64,000 nt of DNA from Charina bottae (lineage: Eukaryota; Chordata; Lepidosauria; Squamata; Charinaidae): positions 4,365,501 through 4,429,500 of the forward strand of contig JALMGJ010000014.1 in the NCBI GenBank assembly GCA_023362775.1, given 5' to 3'. Each line of letters starts with the position of its first letter. Within the stretch, counting starts at the first letter, position 1. Below the pieces are notes generated by a model. That model worked only from the letters and a program-made list of their open reading frames with translations, made no database searches and was not told the origin of the DNA. A program made the translations under genes and the position numbers. Positions 7,831-21,355 of this stretch are shown in pieces.

Positions 7831-10800
7831 GCGTTCAGAGTAAGATTGGCAAAAACTGTGCCGGAGATACCCAGTAGAAATGACGTGGGATAGTGACGAG
7901 TGCATTTTATCTGAAGCAAGTAGGACTGGGTTATCCTGCAAGATTTCTCTACGTGCGGTTCGTGTGGAATATTAATTTACGAAACAACCCTGCTGCTGCT
8001 CAGGTTCCAGGATCATACGTGCTTCACATGCAGCATGCGTGTCGCACTCGGGAAACTTTTGCCAGGCAGAGTTGAGATCAGGGAAAGTGTAGGCTTGCTT
8101 TGGATTTTCTCTTGGGGAAAAAAATACACAAGAAAAATAAAGACCAGCAGTTAGTTAGTCTTACACTATGTTCATCTGGAGGCACAGAGGTGATTTGGGA
8201 TATAAAGATTCTAGGAACTCTATACAACTACTAATAACCCAAGTACAGCTAGTTAGGAACCAGATTTATAGATACTTATGGAAACTGGGAGACTCCAAGT
8301 ATCCTTATGGAATTCTGGCTGGATGTTTTGTGAGGACGAAATGCGGATCAAAGATGCATTCCTTCCCGCGGTGGTGGAAATGAGGGTCAATCAGTTTCCT
8401 TAAAGCTTGGGGCATAAAAATGTGCAGTGTGTTTGCTCCAGTTGGGGGTCACGGTTAAGTCCTTCAGGAGTTCTGGACAGCATCTGGCTTTTCAAAAAGA
8501 CATTTCTTGTACGGGATGGACAGGGAGAGTGGGAAGAAGCTAAGCTGGAATTTCTCTTGGCACCTGATGAAAATGCAAATCCTTTGGCGAATGACCTCCC
8601 CAGCTGGAGGAGTTTATGAAAGGGAAGCTTGCAGAAGGCAGTTGTGCATTGCTGCGAAGAATGCTCTCAAGGACTCGGAGATAGTCCTTTTCAGAGATTA
8701 ACTCGAGAGAGGGAGTGGCGAGGCGGGGGCTGAGAGGTTCTTGAGTGGTCTAGGCGCTGGTGGAAGAAAAAGAGCTTGCTTCCATTCTGGAAGATGGCAC
8801 ACCTGCTTTATGGATTTTTATACTGTATGTCCGATTTGGCAAAACAAGCCTTTGCTGTGATTTATTAAATTCTTGCTTCTCTGCCGGAGCATCTCTTTAG
8901 TTACACTCTGCTATTTTGCCTGGTCATTGGAATATGATTTTGCTCACCGTAGGTGACTAGGGGTAGTTGTTCGCCTGTGTGGTGCAAATTTGGCTCGGTT
9001 TGGGCTGTGGTCCTCTCTCCTCCCCAGAAGGGAATTAGATCCTTAACAATTTCATGAAAGCACGGTTAGGCATATGCAATGGTATTCAGTCTATATTTCC
9101 ACGCTTAGCAAATACACTCTCCAAACAAATTTCCCACAACGGTGTTCACATTCCATTAATTTAATTGCATTTCTCCAGTGTCGTTTATTTTCCGGTTGCT
9201 AAGCACCTTTTGCATTTGCATGTGGAGTAGGAATCTTCCTTGTCAAGCTACTCTTGGCATCCCTGCATGACAGGTCCGGTCAACATGTGTGCAACAGAAT
9301 GAAGGAGCAACGTGGAGGTCAAATTAACTGAAGTATTTCAGACTGCAGGGGGTGGTGAGGAAATCCAATTTGGCAGGCTTTTTTATGGAGGTGGAGAACT
9401 CAATTGCGCAACAGAGAATGAGCTGGCTTTCTCCCTAATGCGCTGTTCTTTATTGCAGGGAATCCTTACTCTGGGGGGAATAACCCTTGGATATCTAAAG
9501 TCCCCAAATTCTACTAGGTCATTTTTCCCCCCTGTGATCATACCTCCCCTTCTGAATAAAGCTTGACTTAAACCATGGAGGAGGAACTGTTGACCTTTCA
9601 GATGTCAATGAATTCAAACAGATGTCAGTCCCAATTAGGGAATCCAGTCGTTGGAATGATGGATTGTAGTCCAGCTACATCAGTTTGGCTGTTGGTTCCT
9701 CCACCTGTGCTTGGAAAAGTTGAACTTGTTTAATTATGATACAATACTGAGGTACTAATAATTGAGGAAAGTGAAGATTCTTGTACTAAACAGTTGGACC
9801 TTTAAGGGCTGGTCACCTGCAGTGGTGGTGGGGGTCACTGCAGCTCTGATGAAAAGACTTGGCTTAGTCCCAGCCCGCTAATGAAGAGATATTGGGAAAG
9901 GGGAATATAATTCAGCAATATTAGAGGACCCCACGGTTTTCTTCTCTGCTATACAAGGCTGGACAATGTAGCTTCGGGTTAATGGTTCTCTGGGGTTGTG
10001 TAGGGAAGGACACCAAGCCAGATGGGGTTGGACTTGATGGCTTAAATGGCTCCTTGCAATGCAATCAATCTGGGCAAGAGGGTCTATTCTGACCCCCTGG
10101 GTTCTACTCTGCTTCTTTTCAGCATTGCACCACAGCTATTCAGTGATCAACATCCAACAGCTCTTCTCTGGTTTTCCCTCTCTCCCTTCCCTCAAATTAG
10201 GGTGCTGATGTTCCATGAACACAGGTATTAGAGGACGAGTAACAGGGTGGTGAATTGTTCTTGTGAAGCCAATGCAACATAGCCCACTTGCAGTCTTGCA
10301 CCTCCCATAATTGGATCTCCCCCTCCCCTAGTTTATTGGCCAGTGCTAGAGAGTAGAACATTCTGTCTGCAGCTATGAATCATGTCATGCAGTGTCGGCT
10401 GACTCAACAGCCTCCGGATGCCTTGAACTACAACTCCCATCAATGCAGTAAGGCTGCTGGAGACAGCTGGAGCCAGCTAGGTTTGCCAAGCCTGGCTTGA
10501 TGGGGACACCATAGGTAGAGGCAATACTGTATCTGCATACCAGATGCTAAAATTGAAGGAGAAAAGATGACATTATTTTTTTGGGGGGGTATTTTGCCAT
10601 TGTTTGGGGTTGTTTATGGTTATGCTGAACTCCAGGGGCCTGGGTTGGATCATGCATCATAGTTCTTCTTTTCTTTAGCTGGAAGAGTTTGGGAGTTGCC
10701 AACCCTGGCAAAAATCAGGATTGAGAATAAGAAGGCCTGCTGTTGGAAAGTTTATTTCATAAATGTCACTTTCAACATAAAATGCATCTATCTCAAATGA

Positions 10801-11393
10801 AGTCTGACTTTGATTTCCATTGTTTTTCTCCATGCTTTGATATATTAGCATCTTATGGTCCTGCAGGGTTGTTGGGAAGACAGGGCCTGAAGAAGAGCAG
10901 TATGCGAGTTGCATGCAAGAACATCTTCTGGATTTTTTTTCCTGCTAGAGTCTATGCACCTTGTAGATTGAATGTCTCTATTTTCATATGCTGGAAGTAC
11001 CAGATAGCAAATACTGGGAGAATGGGTGAAGTTCTTATTCTCTGAGAATGAATAAGCCTTCCGTATCCACCAGTCTCAGAAGGAGGGTCTTGAAAAAGAA
11101 CTGAACGGCTTCTATATACTGGTACTGGTCATTTTAACCATATCTGCTGCTGGAAAAGAGCAAAAAAGTAGCCCTGCACTTTGTGCTATGAAATGGGCTT
11201 GTGTATTTGTAGATGCCAATGGATGGGTACTGGGAACCTTCTTGGCATACCTTCCAAAGAGAAAGTTCAACCATGGCTGGTTGCAGGATGAAGCACAGAC
11301 ACGGGAAGTGTCTCCACTCAGGGCTGCTTAGAGAGACAAACAGGTTGAGTTCAAACTATGCCCTAAGCCATGCCGGGATTTAGCAGGAGGTTG
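7831..11393. other. IGSF9B: Intron 1, proximal part, mostly unique
   Basis: No exon or complete mobile element recognised. A short dispersed-repeat fragment lies near 10425-10500 (GAACTACAACTCCCATC). The sequence is otherwise free of recognisable transposons, unlike the rest of intron 1, so conserved enhancers are possible here. That is inference only. Confidence 0.45.
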
Positions 11394-11401
11394 GTTTAGA
11401 T

Positions 11402-11539
11402 CAGTGTTTCTCAACCTTGACAACTTTAAGATGTGTGGACTTCAACTCCCAGAATGCTGGCTCAACTCCCCATGCTGGCTGGGGAATTCTGGGAGTTGAA
11501 GACCACACATCTTAAAGTTGCCAAGGTTGAGAAACCCTG
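11402..11539. mobile_element. Non-autonomous hAT-type element, family A
   Basis: Palindromic, from CAGTGTTTCTCAACC to GGTTGAGAAACCCTG. A perfect 8-bp duplication GTTTAGAT lies at 11394-11401 and 11540-11547. No ORF. Confidence 0.9.
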
Positions 11540-11547
11540 GTTTAGAT

Positions 11548-12955
11548 GACCCCTACGGTCATTTCCAACTCTGTGATTCTGTGTGATGTGAATGAGGCCC
11601 TGTCAGTCCCACGGGGTGGGGCAGACCTGAAAATCCACTCTCCAGGAAGACTAGAACCACACTTCATTGGTAAGGGATAATAACAGAAACTTCCAAGTCT
11701 GATTGTGCTTTTCCTTCCCTCCCTCTTATTCCCCAGTGAGTCAAGGAAGGGCCAGACCTGAGTGTCTCCTTGATACCACCTCTATTCCCAGAATTTAAGG
11801 AATGCTTTCATCTTTTTTGTTTACATAACAGTTTTTGAATATTTGCTTCAAGGCCATCTCGCTATAGGCCCTATCAGATTTCTTCTGAAGCATCTGCCTC
11901 TACCTGATGCTGCTTTATTGCTGTTTCTCAGTTCTAAAAAAAGGCATGTCCTCTGCCCATCTGTTCCTGCATTCCAGGCATGATGATGTCATGGTGCCAT
12001 GTAGCCAATCAGGTTTGGACCTGCGATGATGTCATGGGGAAATCCCTCCTATTCTGACTTACTCTGAAGGAATCAGAGGGAGAAGACACCGTCTTTTCTT
12101 TGATCCAGGCAGCTAGAGCAATGCTTCCTGTGTACTGGGCTGGTTGTTGGGCAGGACAAGATTTCTGCTGTGATTCAGCTACGGGCGTAGTGCAGAATGT
12201 GGTGATGGGTGCACATGTGAATCTGCAGTTTGGGGAAAACTGTGCTCCTTCGCGAGGTGTGCACCCCAACCCACTTCTTAATCCTGTCTTTTTGCCGGCA
12301 TTGTGGTGAAGAAGCATTGTTCTAGATGCTTCTGCGGTGGGGGTAGGCCAAAAGGCGCTCCCTCCCCCAAATGCGGCTGTGTTTAATTTAGGCAGTGAAA
12401 ATGTGTATGAAATTTGGCCCTAAAATCCTCCCCAATTTATTGGCTTGCAAAATGTTATTTGCCTGTTCACCAGGGGGTGATGTTTAGTTGCCATAGGAAA
12501 CCAGTTCATGTCTTTGGATTAAGCAGCCTGGCTTTGTGTATGCATTGTCCCAGAGTGTCATGGAAGAACAAAAAAAGACAGACTTTACAGAGAGGATTTA
12601 ATTCTGCTGGAGTAGAATTTGAAATGAGCATCTGATTCATGTCCTTTGTTGAGTCCAAGATAGTTGACCTGTTCAAGGTACCGTGCTTTGTGCCAAAGAG
12701 GTGCATTGCATCATGGAAGCAGCGTGGGTCTCCTTGTCCAGGTGCTTCCTGTTGTCTTCTGGCAGCCAGTTAAGTAGCTCTGGAAGTCAGAGGTGGTCTC
12801 TCTGTGCAGGATCATCTTTATCCCCTAGAGCCTGTAGTCTCAAATATCTTGAGGATTTCATCTTTAATTTTGTTTAAAAACCAAGTTTCTGGTTTATGAA
12901 AGCTCCACTATGGAGGAAAAGAAAGGAGAAGGCAAGGGGTCCTAAGCAGAAAGGG
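11548..12955. other. IGSF9B: Intron 1, no exon seen
   Basis: Contains repeated GATGATGTCATGG phrases at about 11980-12040 around GTAGCCAATCAGG. No recognisable full-length element. Confidence 0.4.
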
Positions 12956-12956
12956 G

Positions 12957-13006
<50 letters not shown>

Positions 13007-13051
13007 TAATAACCACCCAGAGTCGTTGTTGAGATGGGCGGTGGAAAAATG

Positions 13052-13083
<32 letters not shown>

Positions 13084-13095
13084 ACATACATACAT

Positions 13096-13150
<55 letters not shown>

Positions 13151-13163
13151 TACATACATACTC
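12957..13163 (+). repeat. Compound microsatellite with a CR1-like tail
   Basis: (ATC)n at 12957-13003, then a short CR1-like 3' end (ACCACCCAGAGTCGTTG, GATGGGCGG) at 13009-13050, then (AATC)n, (ATAC)n, (AC)n and again (ATAC)n to 13163. The microsatellites probably grew from the LINE tail. Confidence 0.85.
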
Positions 13164-13327
13164 CCTAGAGGAAAAAGAGTAAAAAAATATACTGGGCTTA
13201 AAAAGGGAAATTGGTTCAGTATAAAGGTAGGTGAGGCAGTGGGTGCCACATTGTTATAATGAATACATTTGTCTTGACTTGTATGTGTAGATCATAAATG
13301 AGTGCCCAGCATATACATACATACATA

Positions 13328-13664
13328 GGTAAAGGTAAAGGTTCCCCCCACACATTTGTGCAGTCATGTCCGACTCTAGGGGCCGGAGCTCATCTCCGTT
13401 TGTTAGCCTAAGAGCCAGCGTTGTCCAAAGACGCTTCTGCGGTCATGTGGCCAGCATGACGCACGTGGAACGCTGTTACCTTCCCACCAAAGTGGAACCT
13501 ATTAATCTACTTGCATTTGCATGCTTTCCAATTGCTAGGTTGGCAAGAGCTGGGGCGAGTGCGGGAGCTCACTCCGTCATGCGGGGCTAGGGATTCGAAC
13601 CTCCAAACTTGCGACCTTCCGATCGACAAGCCTGGCGTCTTACCCGCTGAGCCACCACGCCCCC
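13328..13664 (-). mobile_element. Sauria-type tRNA-derived SINE
   Basis: The - strand carries the tRNA-like head (GTGGCTCAGCGGGTAAGACG, GGTTCGAATCCCTAGCC) and the tail CCCCTAGAGTCGGACATGAC then AACCTTTACC. It is inserted in an (ATAC)n microsatellite, which now flanks it on both sides. Confidence 0.9.
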
Positions 13665-14597
13665 TACATACATACATACATATATATATAAGCAAAGGTA
13701 TAACGAAAGAGCTGTGCGTTCTGCTCAGTGCATCAGTGTGGGCTGAGGATATGCAGGAGCGATGCTAGTGTGCTGTGCTGAGAGAAGTGACAACCTCACA
13801 CATGAGCGTGCACCAGAAAGTGTGGTGCCAGCATTGACACCCTTGCAGTGCCAGCTGCCACAAGCAGGCCTGCTGCTCACTCCGGTATGTGTTTATGTGT
13901 GAGGTTGGGTGTGCTTGGGAAGTGCGGTGTGAGAAGCTGAGAAGGCAGAGTGTGTGGCTCTTGACAACTTCAGTTGTGCCTTTGGGATGGACTAGACAAA
14001 CCAGCTGTGCTGCAGGGGGGGTGGCTGATGGTGGGATCCCATCCTTGGAAAGGGCAATGCCAATTTTTCAACCCCTTTCCCTGGATTTCTGCCCCTTTGT
14101 TTGACCCAATGCCAAAGTGTGCAGAAATGGTTTTGCCACTGAATTCTAGCAATGTGCTCTAGGGGCTGCAAAATGTGGGTTGAGGGGTCATGTGTAGGCT
14201 GCCCTTGCCACCCTGGTGTATCATGTCATGTGAATCCATCTGGTTGTGGTTTACTGGATAAACCATTCTTAAATAATCCATATATTTGTGTGACAGTTGA
14301 TCCTAACTGCTGAGTTGAAGGATGCAAGTTACACAGGATCAGGCCAGGTGATCTGTTGCCAGGTTTACCCCATGAAATGTCATGATTAGGTATACAACAA
14401 TCTTGTTGCATGTTCTCAGTGCTTGATACGCTGCCCATGAACGTGGAAGCTCCCTCTTGCCTGGTCATTGTCTGTTGGATAGATCTTATTTTGCCACTGG
14501 GCCTGGGACGACAGAGGCGGCAGTGCCTCCTGGGGTTGGCTGGCCCCGTAGTAGTACGATCGATACTACAGTCCCCAATCCATCTTGGATTCATGTA
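13665..14597. other. IGSF9B: Intron 1, no exon seen
   Basis: Short ATAC/AT microsatellite at 13665-13690, otherwise no recognised element and no supported ORF. Confidence 0.4.
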
Positions 14598-14737
14598 ATT
14601 TATTATTGTATGTATTTTAGATGATGTTTTTGTATAGTTTTTAAACTTTCAATTGTTGTAACCCGCCCAGAGTCCCTTGCAAGGGAGATGGGCGGGGAAT
14701 AAATTGAAATAATAAATAAATAATAAATAAATAAATT
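14598..14737 (+). mobile_element. CR1/L2-like LINE 3' end
   Basis: Contains TGTTGTAACCCGCCCAGAGT then GGGAGATGGGCGGGGAATAA and an (AATAA)n tail. This is the standard squamate CR1-like 3' UTR; the 5' part is missing. Confidence 0.75.
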
Positions 14738-15159
14738 TTCTGTGAACTGGCAAAATCTTTCCCAGCTAGCATCCATCTTCACATGCAGTTCTAAGACTTC
14801 TCCTTGGAAGAGGGCAGATGCAAGGAAGAAGAGGGTTCTCCTCCTTTTAGTGGGGTTAGCTACGAGGGCAGAAAATCTAGCTGTCTTAACCTTTTGCTTG
14901 CAGCTGGATTGGCGGGCCTGCTCATATAATGCCAAGCCATTGAGGCTTGTAAACCACACTTACAACTTCATGTATTGTGCAGATCCAGGCAGTCAACAGA
15001 CCACGGTTTAGCATGATATGAGACCCAAGCAGTTGTATAATAAGCAACAAACTGTCAAACAACTGGACGGTTCTGAGACCTCCATAAAGTCAAATACAAA
15101 CATAAAGCCAAGCAAACTACATGTAAAAGAAGTTAAAGATTCTCCCTTTCTCCCTATTT

Positions 15160-15294
15160 CAGTGTTTCACAACCTTGGTGACTTGAAGAGGTGTGGACTT
15201 CAACTCCCAGAATTCCCCAGCCAGCCATGTTGGCTGGGGAATTCTGGGAGTTGAAGTCTACACCTCTTCAAGTCACCAAGGTTAAGAAACACTG
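15160..15294. mobile_element. Non-autonomous hAT-type element, family A
   Basis: Palindrome from CAGTGTTTCACAACC to GGTTAAGAAACACTG. The flanking octamers CCCTATTT (15152-15159) and CACTATTT (15295-15302) differ at one base. Confidence 0.87.
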
Positions 15295-15302
15295 CACTAT
15301 TT

Positions 15303-17330
15303 AGAGCAATTTTCTTGTTAACATGGCACAATTGATAGTAATACTATTCCTGTGCTACATCGTGTAGATGGTCCAGGGTGCTGTATGTGTGTGAATCTGT
15401 GCATCAGATCTTTTGTACAAGCAAGATGCCGGGTGGACGGGAGAGTTTCCCTGGAAGAGTTAATGCTTGTTTGCTTGAACTTTCTTGCTGAAAATGCTGC
15501 CTTGTGCAACCGCTCTCTTCTCCATGAATACAGAACAGGCCCTCCAGGTGACACCCGATCGATACATGTCAGGACTCCGGATTTGCTGATTTGAACACTC
15601 CCAGGCAGCATTTTGCCCAAATGGATGCAAAGCAGATGCAGGGAGCTGCTTTTGCGGTCCTCAGCAATTCCTGTGCTCAAGGGAGGGAGACATTTCTTTT
15701 CAGTCGTCCTCAAAATCAGGCTGAGCATCTGCAGAGAAGACACACAGACCATGCTCCGGCACCGCAAGGCATTAGTGCTTGGAGAGATTAACCTCGTTTC
15801 ATTCTAGCAGTGCAATTCTATTTTATTCTGAAATACTTAACAAACATAACCAACTTGACTTTATTTATACGACCAAGGAGGAGGACTATGATCTAGAAAG
15901 GTTTTCCCTGACCTGACATCCTCCAGAGGTAATTCCTTAGGCAGTCCATTTATTTGTGTGGTGTATATGGCACCCAACCTGAGCAATGGTGACTCTGGGC
16001 AGCTTCGATTTGGTTACATACACAAAGCAGAAGATCTATGACATCATGTAAAGATCTCACCTAACTGAAGCAGCCACAACATCTCCAGTTCAACATCATT
16101 CCAGGATGGGCTCATACAACGTTCTGGGCTGTGGAACAACGATGTTTTCAGGCCTTAGGACTTGCTTCTCCCCACTCTTGTGTGTACCATATTCCTGTTT
16201 TGCATCTTATACTGAAATGCAAATAAAGTGGTCGACAGATTTCAATAATTTATCCCCTCTTAGTGCTAAGAATGGGGTGAGAAAGTCTCTTTTCTTTCTT
16301 CTGTCTTCACAACAAGCCTGTGAGGTCCAAGATTAGCCTACAATTAGGGTAATGGCTTAACAGGAGCCCTTGAATTTTGCTACCCAAGATGCCCCTTCCT
16401 CCTTTTCCAACTGTTTTTTCCTCGATAGAATAGCTGCAGTAAATTTGGCAGATTGTACTAAACCATAATGTAAACCGCAGAGAGGCCAGTGAGCGTTGGT
16501 GGTCTAGGAAGTCAAATAAATAAATAAAATAATGTAGGTTGTTTGGTTTTGGCTTAGTGTGTTGTGTAGTGGTGTGTTACAAACCATCTATTGTGGTTTG
16601 TAAACCATGGTTTATGGCTTAATGCATGTGTAACCCAGCCAACTGTTGTTTTCTCCCTACCTGGTGCGGAAATGATATGAGGGCACCATTGAACGACATG
16701 CCAGATGCAATGGTGGTCACTAAGATAGCCCTTTGGGAGAGTGATGGGACTTTTAGCCCAACTCAGAAGACATCAAGTTGGGGAAACCTGTGCTCCAACA
16801 TAAGCGGTAATGAATTACACATACGGGCATTATTTTTTTCCAACTATGATCAGCAGTATTGGATTGCTTGAGGAACACATGGGCCTTGCTCCCAAATGGT
16901 CAGACTAGGATTGCTGGCAGGCTGGATTGGAGGTTTTGGAGAGATAGTTTGGTGTCTTCCTGGCCATCCCTGGTCATGAAAGCTATAGGTTGCTGAATGT
17001 TGGACAGGCATCAAAGCTGGTCATTCAGTATCTGCATCTCGGACCCTATGCCCTCTTTGCTGCAGCAGATGTCATTTTGGCCCCAACTCTTGCTTCCACT
17101 TGCAAGGCGCAGCTTTGGACAAGGAGATACCTGGCTGAGGAAGCTGGTTGCTTTCCAGACTCATCCTTTGCAATCTTGGCTGAAGGTTGCGGGGCGGGTG
17201 GGGGTGGGCGGGCAGGATTGGCTGCTTTCCCCCAGTGACTTCTCTTGGGATTGAAGAGAATGTGAATCTGTCTGCTTCACTAGGCAGGCTAGATTAATCT
17301 GATTCCTTTGGATTACTTTTCAGGCCCAAT
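15303..17330. other. IGSF9B: Intron 1, no exon seen
   Basis: A decayed copy of the AACCATGG / GTGTAACCCAG dispersed repeat lies at about 16440-16660. The rest shows no recognised element. Confidence 0.4.
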
Positions 17331-17439
<109 letters not shown>

Positions 17440-19359
17440 TTTGGTGCGAGGAGGGAGTGGGGGAGAACCATAACTGCCCAAAGCTTGTTAACAAGACTTT
17501 TGTTTATGATGCTGCCTTAGGCTGTTTTGTGAGCCCAGAAAAGTATAATGATTTAAATGGTAGATAAGGGCTTAGAAACACAGGGCTACATCTTCAATCT
17601 TTGTGCTCACACAACACATTTAATCCAGTTATTGAACCAACCCATTATCTGGCTTTGCACAATACATTTCATTTACAGGGGATCCAAAGTGCTGGGTTGG
17701 TATAACATGCCCCCTGCCCCACCCACCTCCAGAAAAGAAAAAAAGAAAAGAAAACCCCACACTGACAAAAGTTAACCCTATCCAAGGTTACTTTGATGTG
17801 CAACAGCCGCTTTCAGGACTTAAGTAACCTGCCAAATGTGAGCTGTTAATATAGCTTCTGAGTAATCTTATTTCAGGCATTGGGTATGTTCACACATTCT
17901 GCAAAGCTAGATTTGAAAGTCATGGATTCTTGAAAAACTATAGTGGCCTAGTTTACAGATAGCTCTGAACTGTAAACCATGGCTTGTGAACCACAGTAGC
18001 TGTGTTCACCGTCCATCTTGTGATTTGTTTGATCTTGGCTTAATATACTGTGTGAACCCAACTGTTGTAGTACATTCTCTGAATCCAGGTAATGTTGGTT
18101 TATTCAGAAAACTGTGATTTAGCATTAGGGGTAAAGACAGCCTCTGTGTGTGTTTATGTGCATATATGTGTTTATATGCATTCCAGCCATCTATGGAACC
18201 ATCTACAATAATTTCATGCATGTCATGATGCCTTTCTGCAAATGATGCAATTTGCAACATTTCATGTGAATGACATACAGTATGAAGTTTATGTCATGAC
18301 ATGTAATGATGTCATGACTGGTGATGATGTCATGGTGCATGCGAGATCATTTCCCCCTCCCTGCAGATGCTCATGCATGTGCATATGTTCCATCTGAACA
18401 CCCACCTTCTTTCTGCTCATTCATCCGTATGATGCCCTTCCATAACCCAGGATCCTGCCGATTAATGGCACAGGGCACAGCATCCTCAGTCATCATAGTC
18501 AGGGATGATGGGAATTGCATTCCAACAACATCTGGGGATCCAAAGGTGGGAGAGGCTGCTCCGGAAACATGTGGCCACTCCAGAGAGCCAAAGACACCAG
18601 GACAATTGTTTGGGCTTACTGAACAAAATGGAAGGCACTTTCGTCCTGTTTACTGCTGTGCCTTTGTGAAGGAGGATACGTCCTCTTCCTGCAGGGTGTT
18701 GAGCTAATCTGGACAGGACGATGCTGGAATCATAGCACTTTCCCTTCTCTTAACAGTATTTTCCGTGCTGTGGCTCCCTTTTCTGTACCTCTGATGGTAT
18801 GACCTTGAGGCAGACCACTTGCCCTCGGCACATTGCTCCATCAGTCATTCTGCCAGGCTTTAAACGCAGGAGCAGCGCATCAAAGACCTGCCTCAACCCC
18901 CTCCCCTCCCCAGGGGCTGCTTTGCAAAGCCCAAGAAGCAGGAGCAGAGTAGGAAAGGTCATTGCTCATGGACTTGCAGAGCTGCTGGTCTCTGTTGAGG
19001 GAGGTTGCCAGAGGAAGGCAAAGAAAGGCACGTCAGCTCTTATAGGTCATGAATGCAGCCCCCTCTGGGCAAGTTGACAGTTCTGTTTTTGGTGACACAG
19101 GGTATGACGCCTCCAGATTCAAGTCGGTTTCCTTTTGCGCATGACTGCATAGCTAATTGTGCAGTTTCTAACTGGCTGAACAGTGCCCCGCAGCTGGCCA
19201 GCAGTGCTGCCTCCCATCAGATCTGACTACTGATGGGATGTGCGATCCACAGAATGGGAAGCGTTCAGTTCCCCAGCTTCTTCCTGAGCAGCTTTGATGG
19301 TTCTTTTCGTCTCACATCTCCATGAGAGGAAGGACCTTGGAAAGCATGGACCTCACTCA
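17440..19359. other. IGSF9B: Intron 1, no exon seen
   Basis: Decayed dispersed repeat at about 17930-18120 (AACCATGG, TGTGTGAACCCAAC). Clustered ATGATGTCATG phrases at 18295-18345. Another old repeat fragment at about 18500-18550 (GATGATGGGAATTGCATTCC). Confidence 0.4.
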
Positions 19360-20005
19360 TGACCACGAATTGTGCCAGTGGCTGCTACCTTAGCTGGCCT
19401 TTTAAGCATCACTCCACTTGGGTAGTTTTCTGAGCTGCGTGAAATGTCCATTTTCAGAGGCAGTATATCAGCTTTTGCAATGCTGCCCCCACCAACTTGC
19501 CAACTTTGGCAGGTCATGGTGGGCTGGTCTACGAGGAAATGTTGAACAGGCCTAACAAACTAATTGCATTTATGAGATCCCTTGGGGACCTCCACATCCG
19601 GCAGCTGATGACTCTGGAGATTTTTCTGTCTCTGAAGTGAGATCTAGTTTAGAATTGGGAACCAGACTGGTGAAGTTTAACAACTTCTATTCGAGGTTCA
19701 GCAGCTGAGAAACGGACCCTTCCTCTTTTTGTTTGAACTTGCTGATTGTGGTAGGTTCTGCGCTGCTGCTGGTTCCCTGGGAGGGAGCGCATTCCAGGCA
19801 GGTAAGTGCCTTCGCAGCCCGGACTCTGTTGCTGGGAAAGTTAAGAGGTTCAAGGAAGCTCCGCCCTAGGGCCTCTCCCAGGCTATTTACCCTTAGGTGA
19901 GTTAGGTAGCTTTAGTCTGGCAAGATTCTGTCTGTATGGTATGAACAATAAAGAAGTAGAGTTGGAAAACATCAACTCAGCGTGGTTCTTGGCCTGACCC
20001 TGACA
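19360..20005 (+). mobile_element. Possible solo LTR
   Basis: The stretch from TGACCACGAATTG to CCTGACCCTGACA starts TG and ends CA, carries AATAAAG at about 19948-19954 before GTTGGAAAACATCAACTCAG, and is bounded by ACTCAT on both sides, which overlaps the TG of the left end. The 3' part looks like the R-U5 portion of a Gypsy-like or retroviral LTR. The 5' boundary is uncertain, and no internal coding region is adjacent. Confidence 0.35.
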
Positions 20006-20384
20006 CTCATCCCCTTTCCTGGATTCAGATATTCTGCTAAGGCAACACTTGATTTGGGCTTAGCGCTTTGTGAGAATCCAGTCATGGCAGTTTTTAAACC
20101 ATGTATGTTTCTGCATCCTATGGGAATGCAGCCAGATTTGATTTATTCAAAGAACTGCGATCTGTGAACACAGTCAGCGTCTCAGGAAGATAAATTAAGG
20201 GTGTGTCGTAATATACTACGACTAGTTATTTCACCAGCTTCTTTCTCTTCTTGCTATTAATCATACCACGAGCCTTCCTCATCTGGGTGCCTTCAGAAAC
20301 ATATCTGACTTCAGCTTGCAGAATTTCAGCTGCTTGGGACTTCTAAGAAATACTTCTCTGGGGCAGTGAATAGGAAAAGATGGG

Positions 20385-20700
20385 ATGCCCCTTTGACCAA
20401 GGTCACAGTGCCTTTTCCGTGGCAGTCCCTGCCCTGTGGAACACCCTTCCTCTTGAGATCCAGCAGATCCCTCAACCTCTTAACCTTCTACAAAGCCATG
20501 AAGAGCTGGCTCTTCCCCCAAGAAGCTGGAAGTTAGTGGCGTTGGCTGCATCGGAGGAGATGGGTTATGGCACCAGGTTTTTGCTTCTGTTTTTATTGTT
20601 TTATGATGTTTGGTTTCACATAACTGTTGTAGCCACCCAGAGTTGTGTTTTGAAGATGGGCGACCATGCAAGTTTAGAAGGTAGGTAGGTAGATAGATCT
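20385..20700 (+). mobile_element. CR1/L2-like LINE, C-terminal end of ORF2 and 3' UTR
   Basis: One frame reads AFSVAVPALWNTLPLEIQQ, the conserved end of CR1/L2-group reverse transcriptase ORFs. It is followed by the 3' UTR with GTAGCCACCCAGAGTTG and a GGTA/GATA microsatellite tail. It is 5'-truncated and no longer active. Confidence 0.75.
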
Positions 20701-21355
20701 TAGCAGTGGTTTATCTAACTGTGGTTTATTGTGTGGATTCGCACAGCATGCTGAACCATATATCATGGTTTAAAAGCCACCATGACTGGGTTCCCATGAC
20801 ATATTAAGACAAAGTAAATAAACCCCATTATGTCTGAGCAGGATGTGTGAACTCAGAAAGTGATTGGTGGTTTGGAAGGAGCTCAAGGTGGCAGAGACAG
20901 AGATAGGGTTGCTGAGGTATAAGGTATAATTGGCTGTATTCATCCAACACTCTTAATTGTTAGGGAGAAATGCAGTGATTAGTTTTATACCTGCAAGAGC
21001 CAAAGCCATGGTATGTCTTAATGAGATATGCAAACCAAGTCACAATGTGCCTAGCGCCTGGTGTCTTCATTGGGGTCAGGTGGTGTCTCCCCAGCCATGG
21101 GCAATCCTGGGTGTGTGTGTCCCAAATTTGCAAAATGGGATGTGGTGTCACCAATCTCCACCCCGCTGTACCCATTGTATGTGTGTCCCATTTGTACAGG
21201 TGGAGCGTCAGTTGCAGTGCTGCATTCACCATTTAAACAAATGTTGACACCCCCTTGTGGAAGCCAGCATCCCCAGCCCTCCTGGCTGCATACAGTGGCA
21301 GATGTCCAGCAAGCTTTGTTGCCTATTGGAGCAGAATGCTCTCTGTGCTATTAGA

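Noticed and set aside
13026..13259. ORF with Tyr-Ile-His-Thr repeats
   Set aside because: Translation of (ATAC)n and (AC)n microsatellites.
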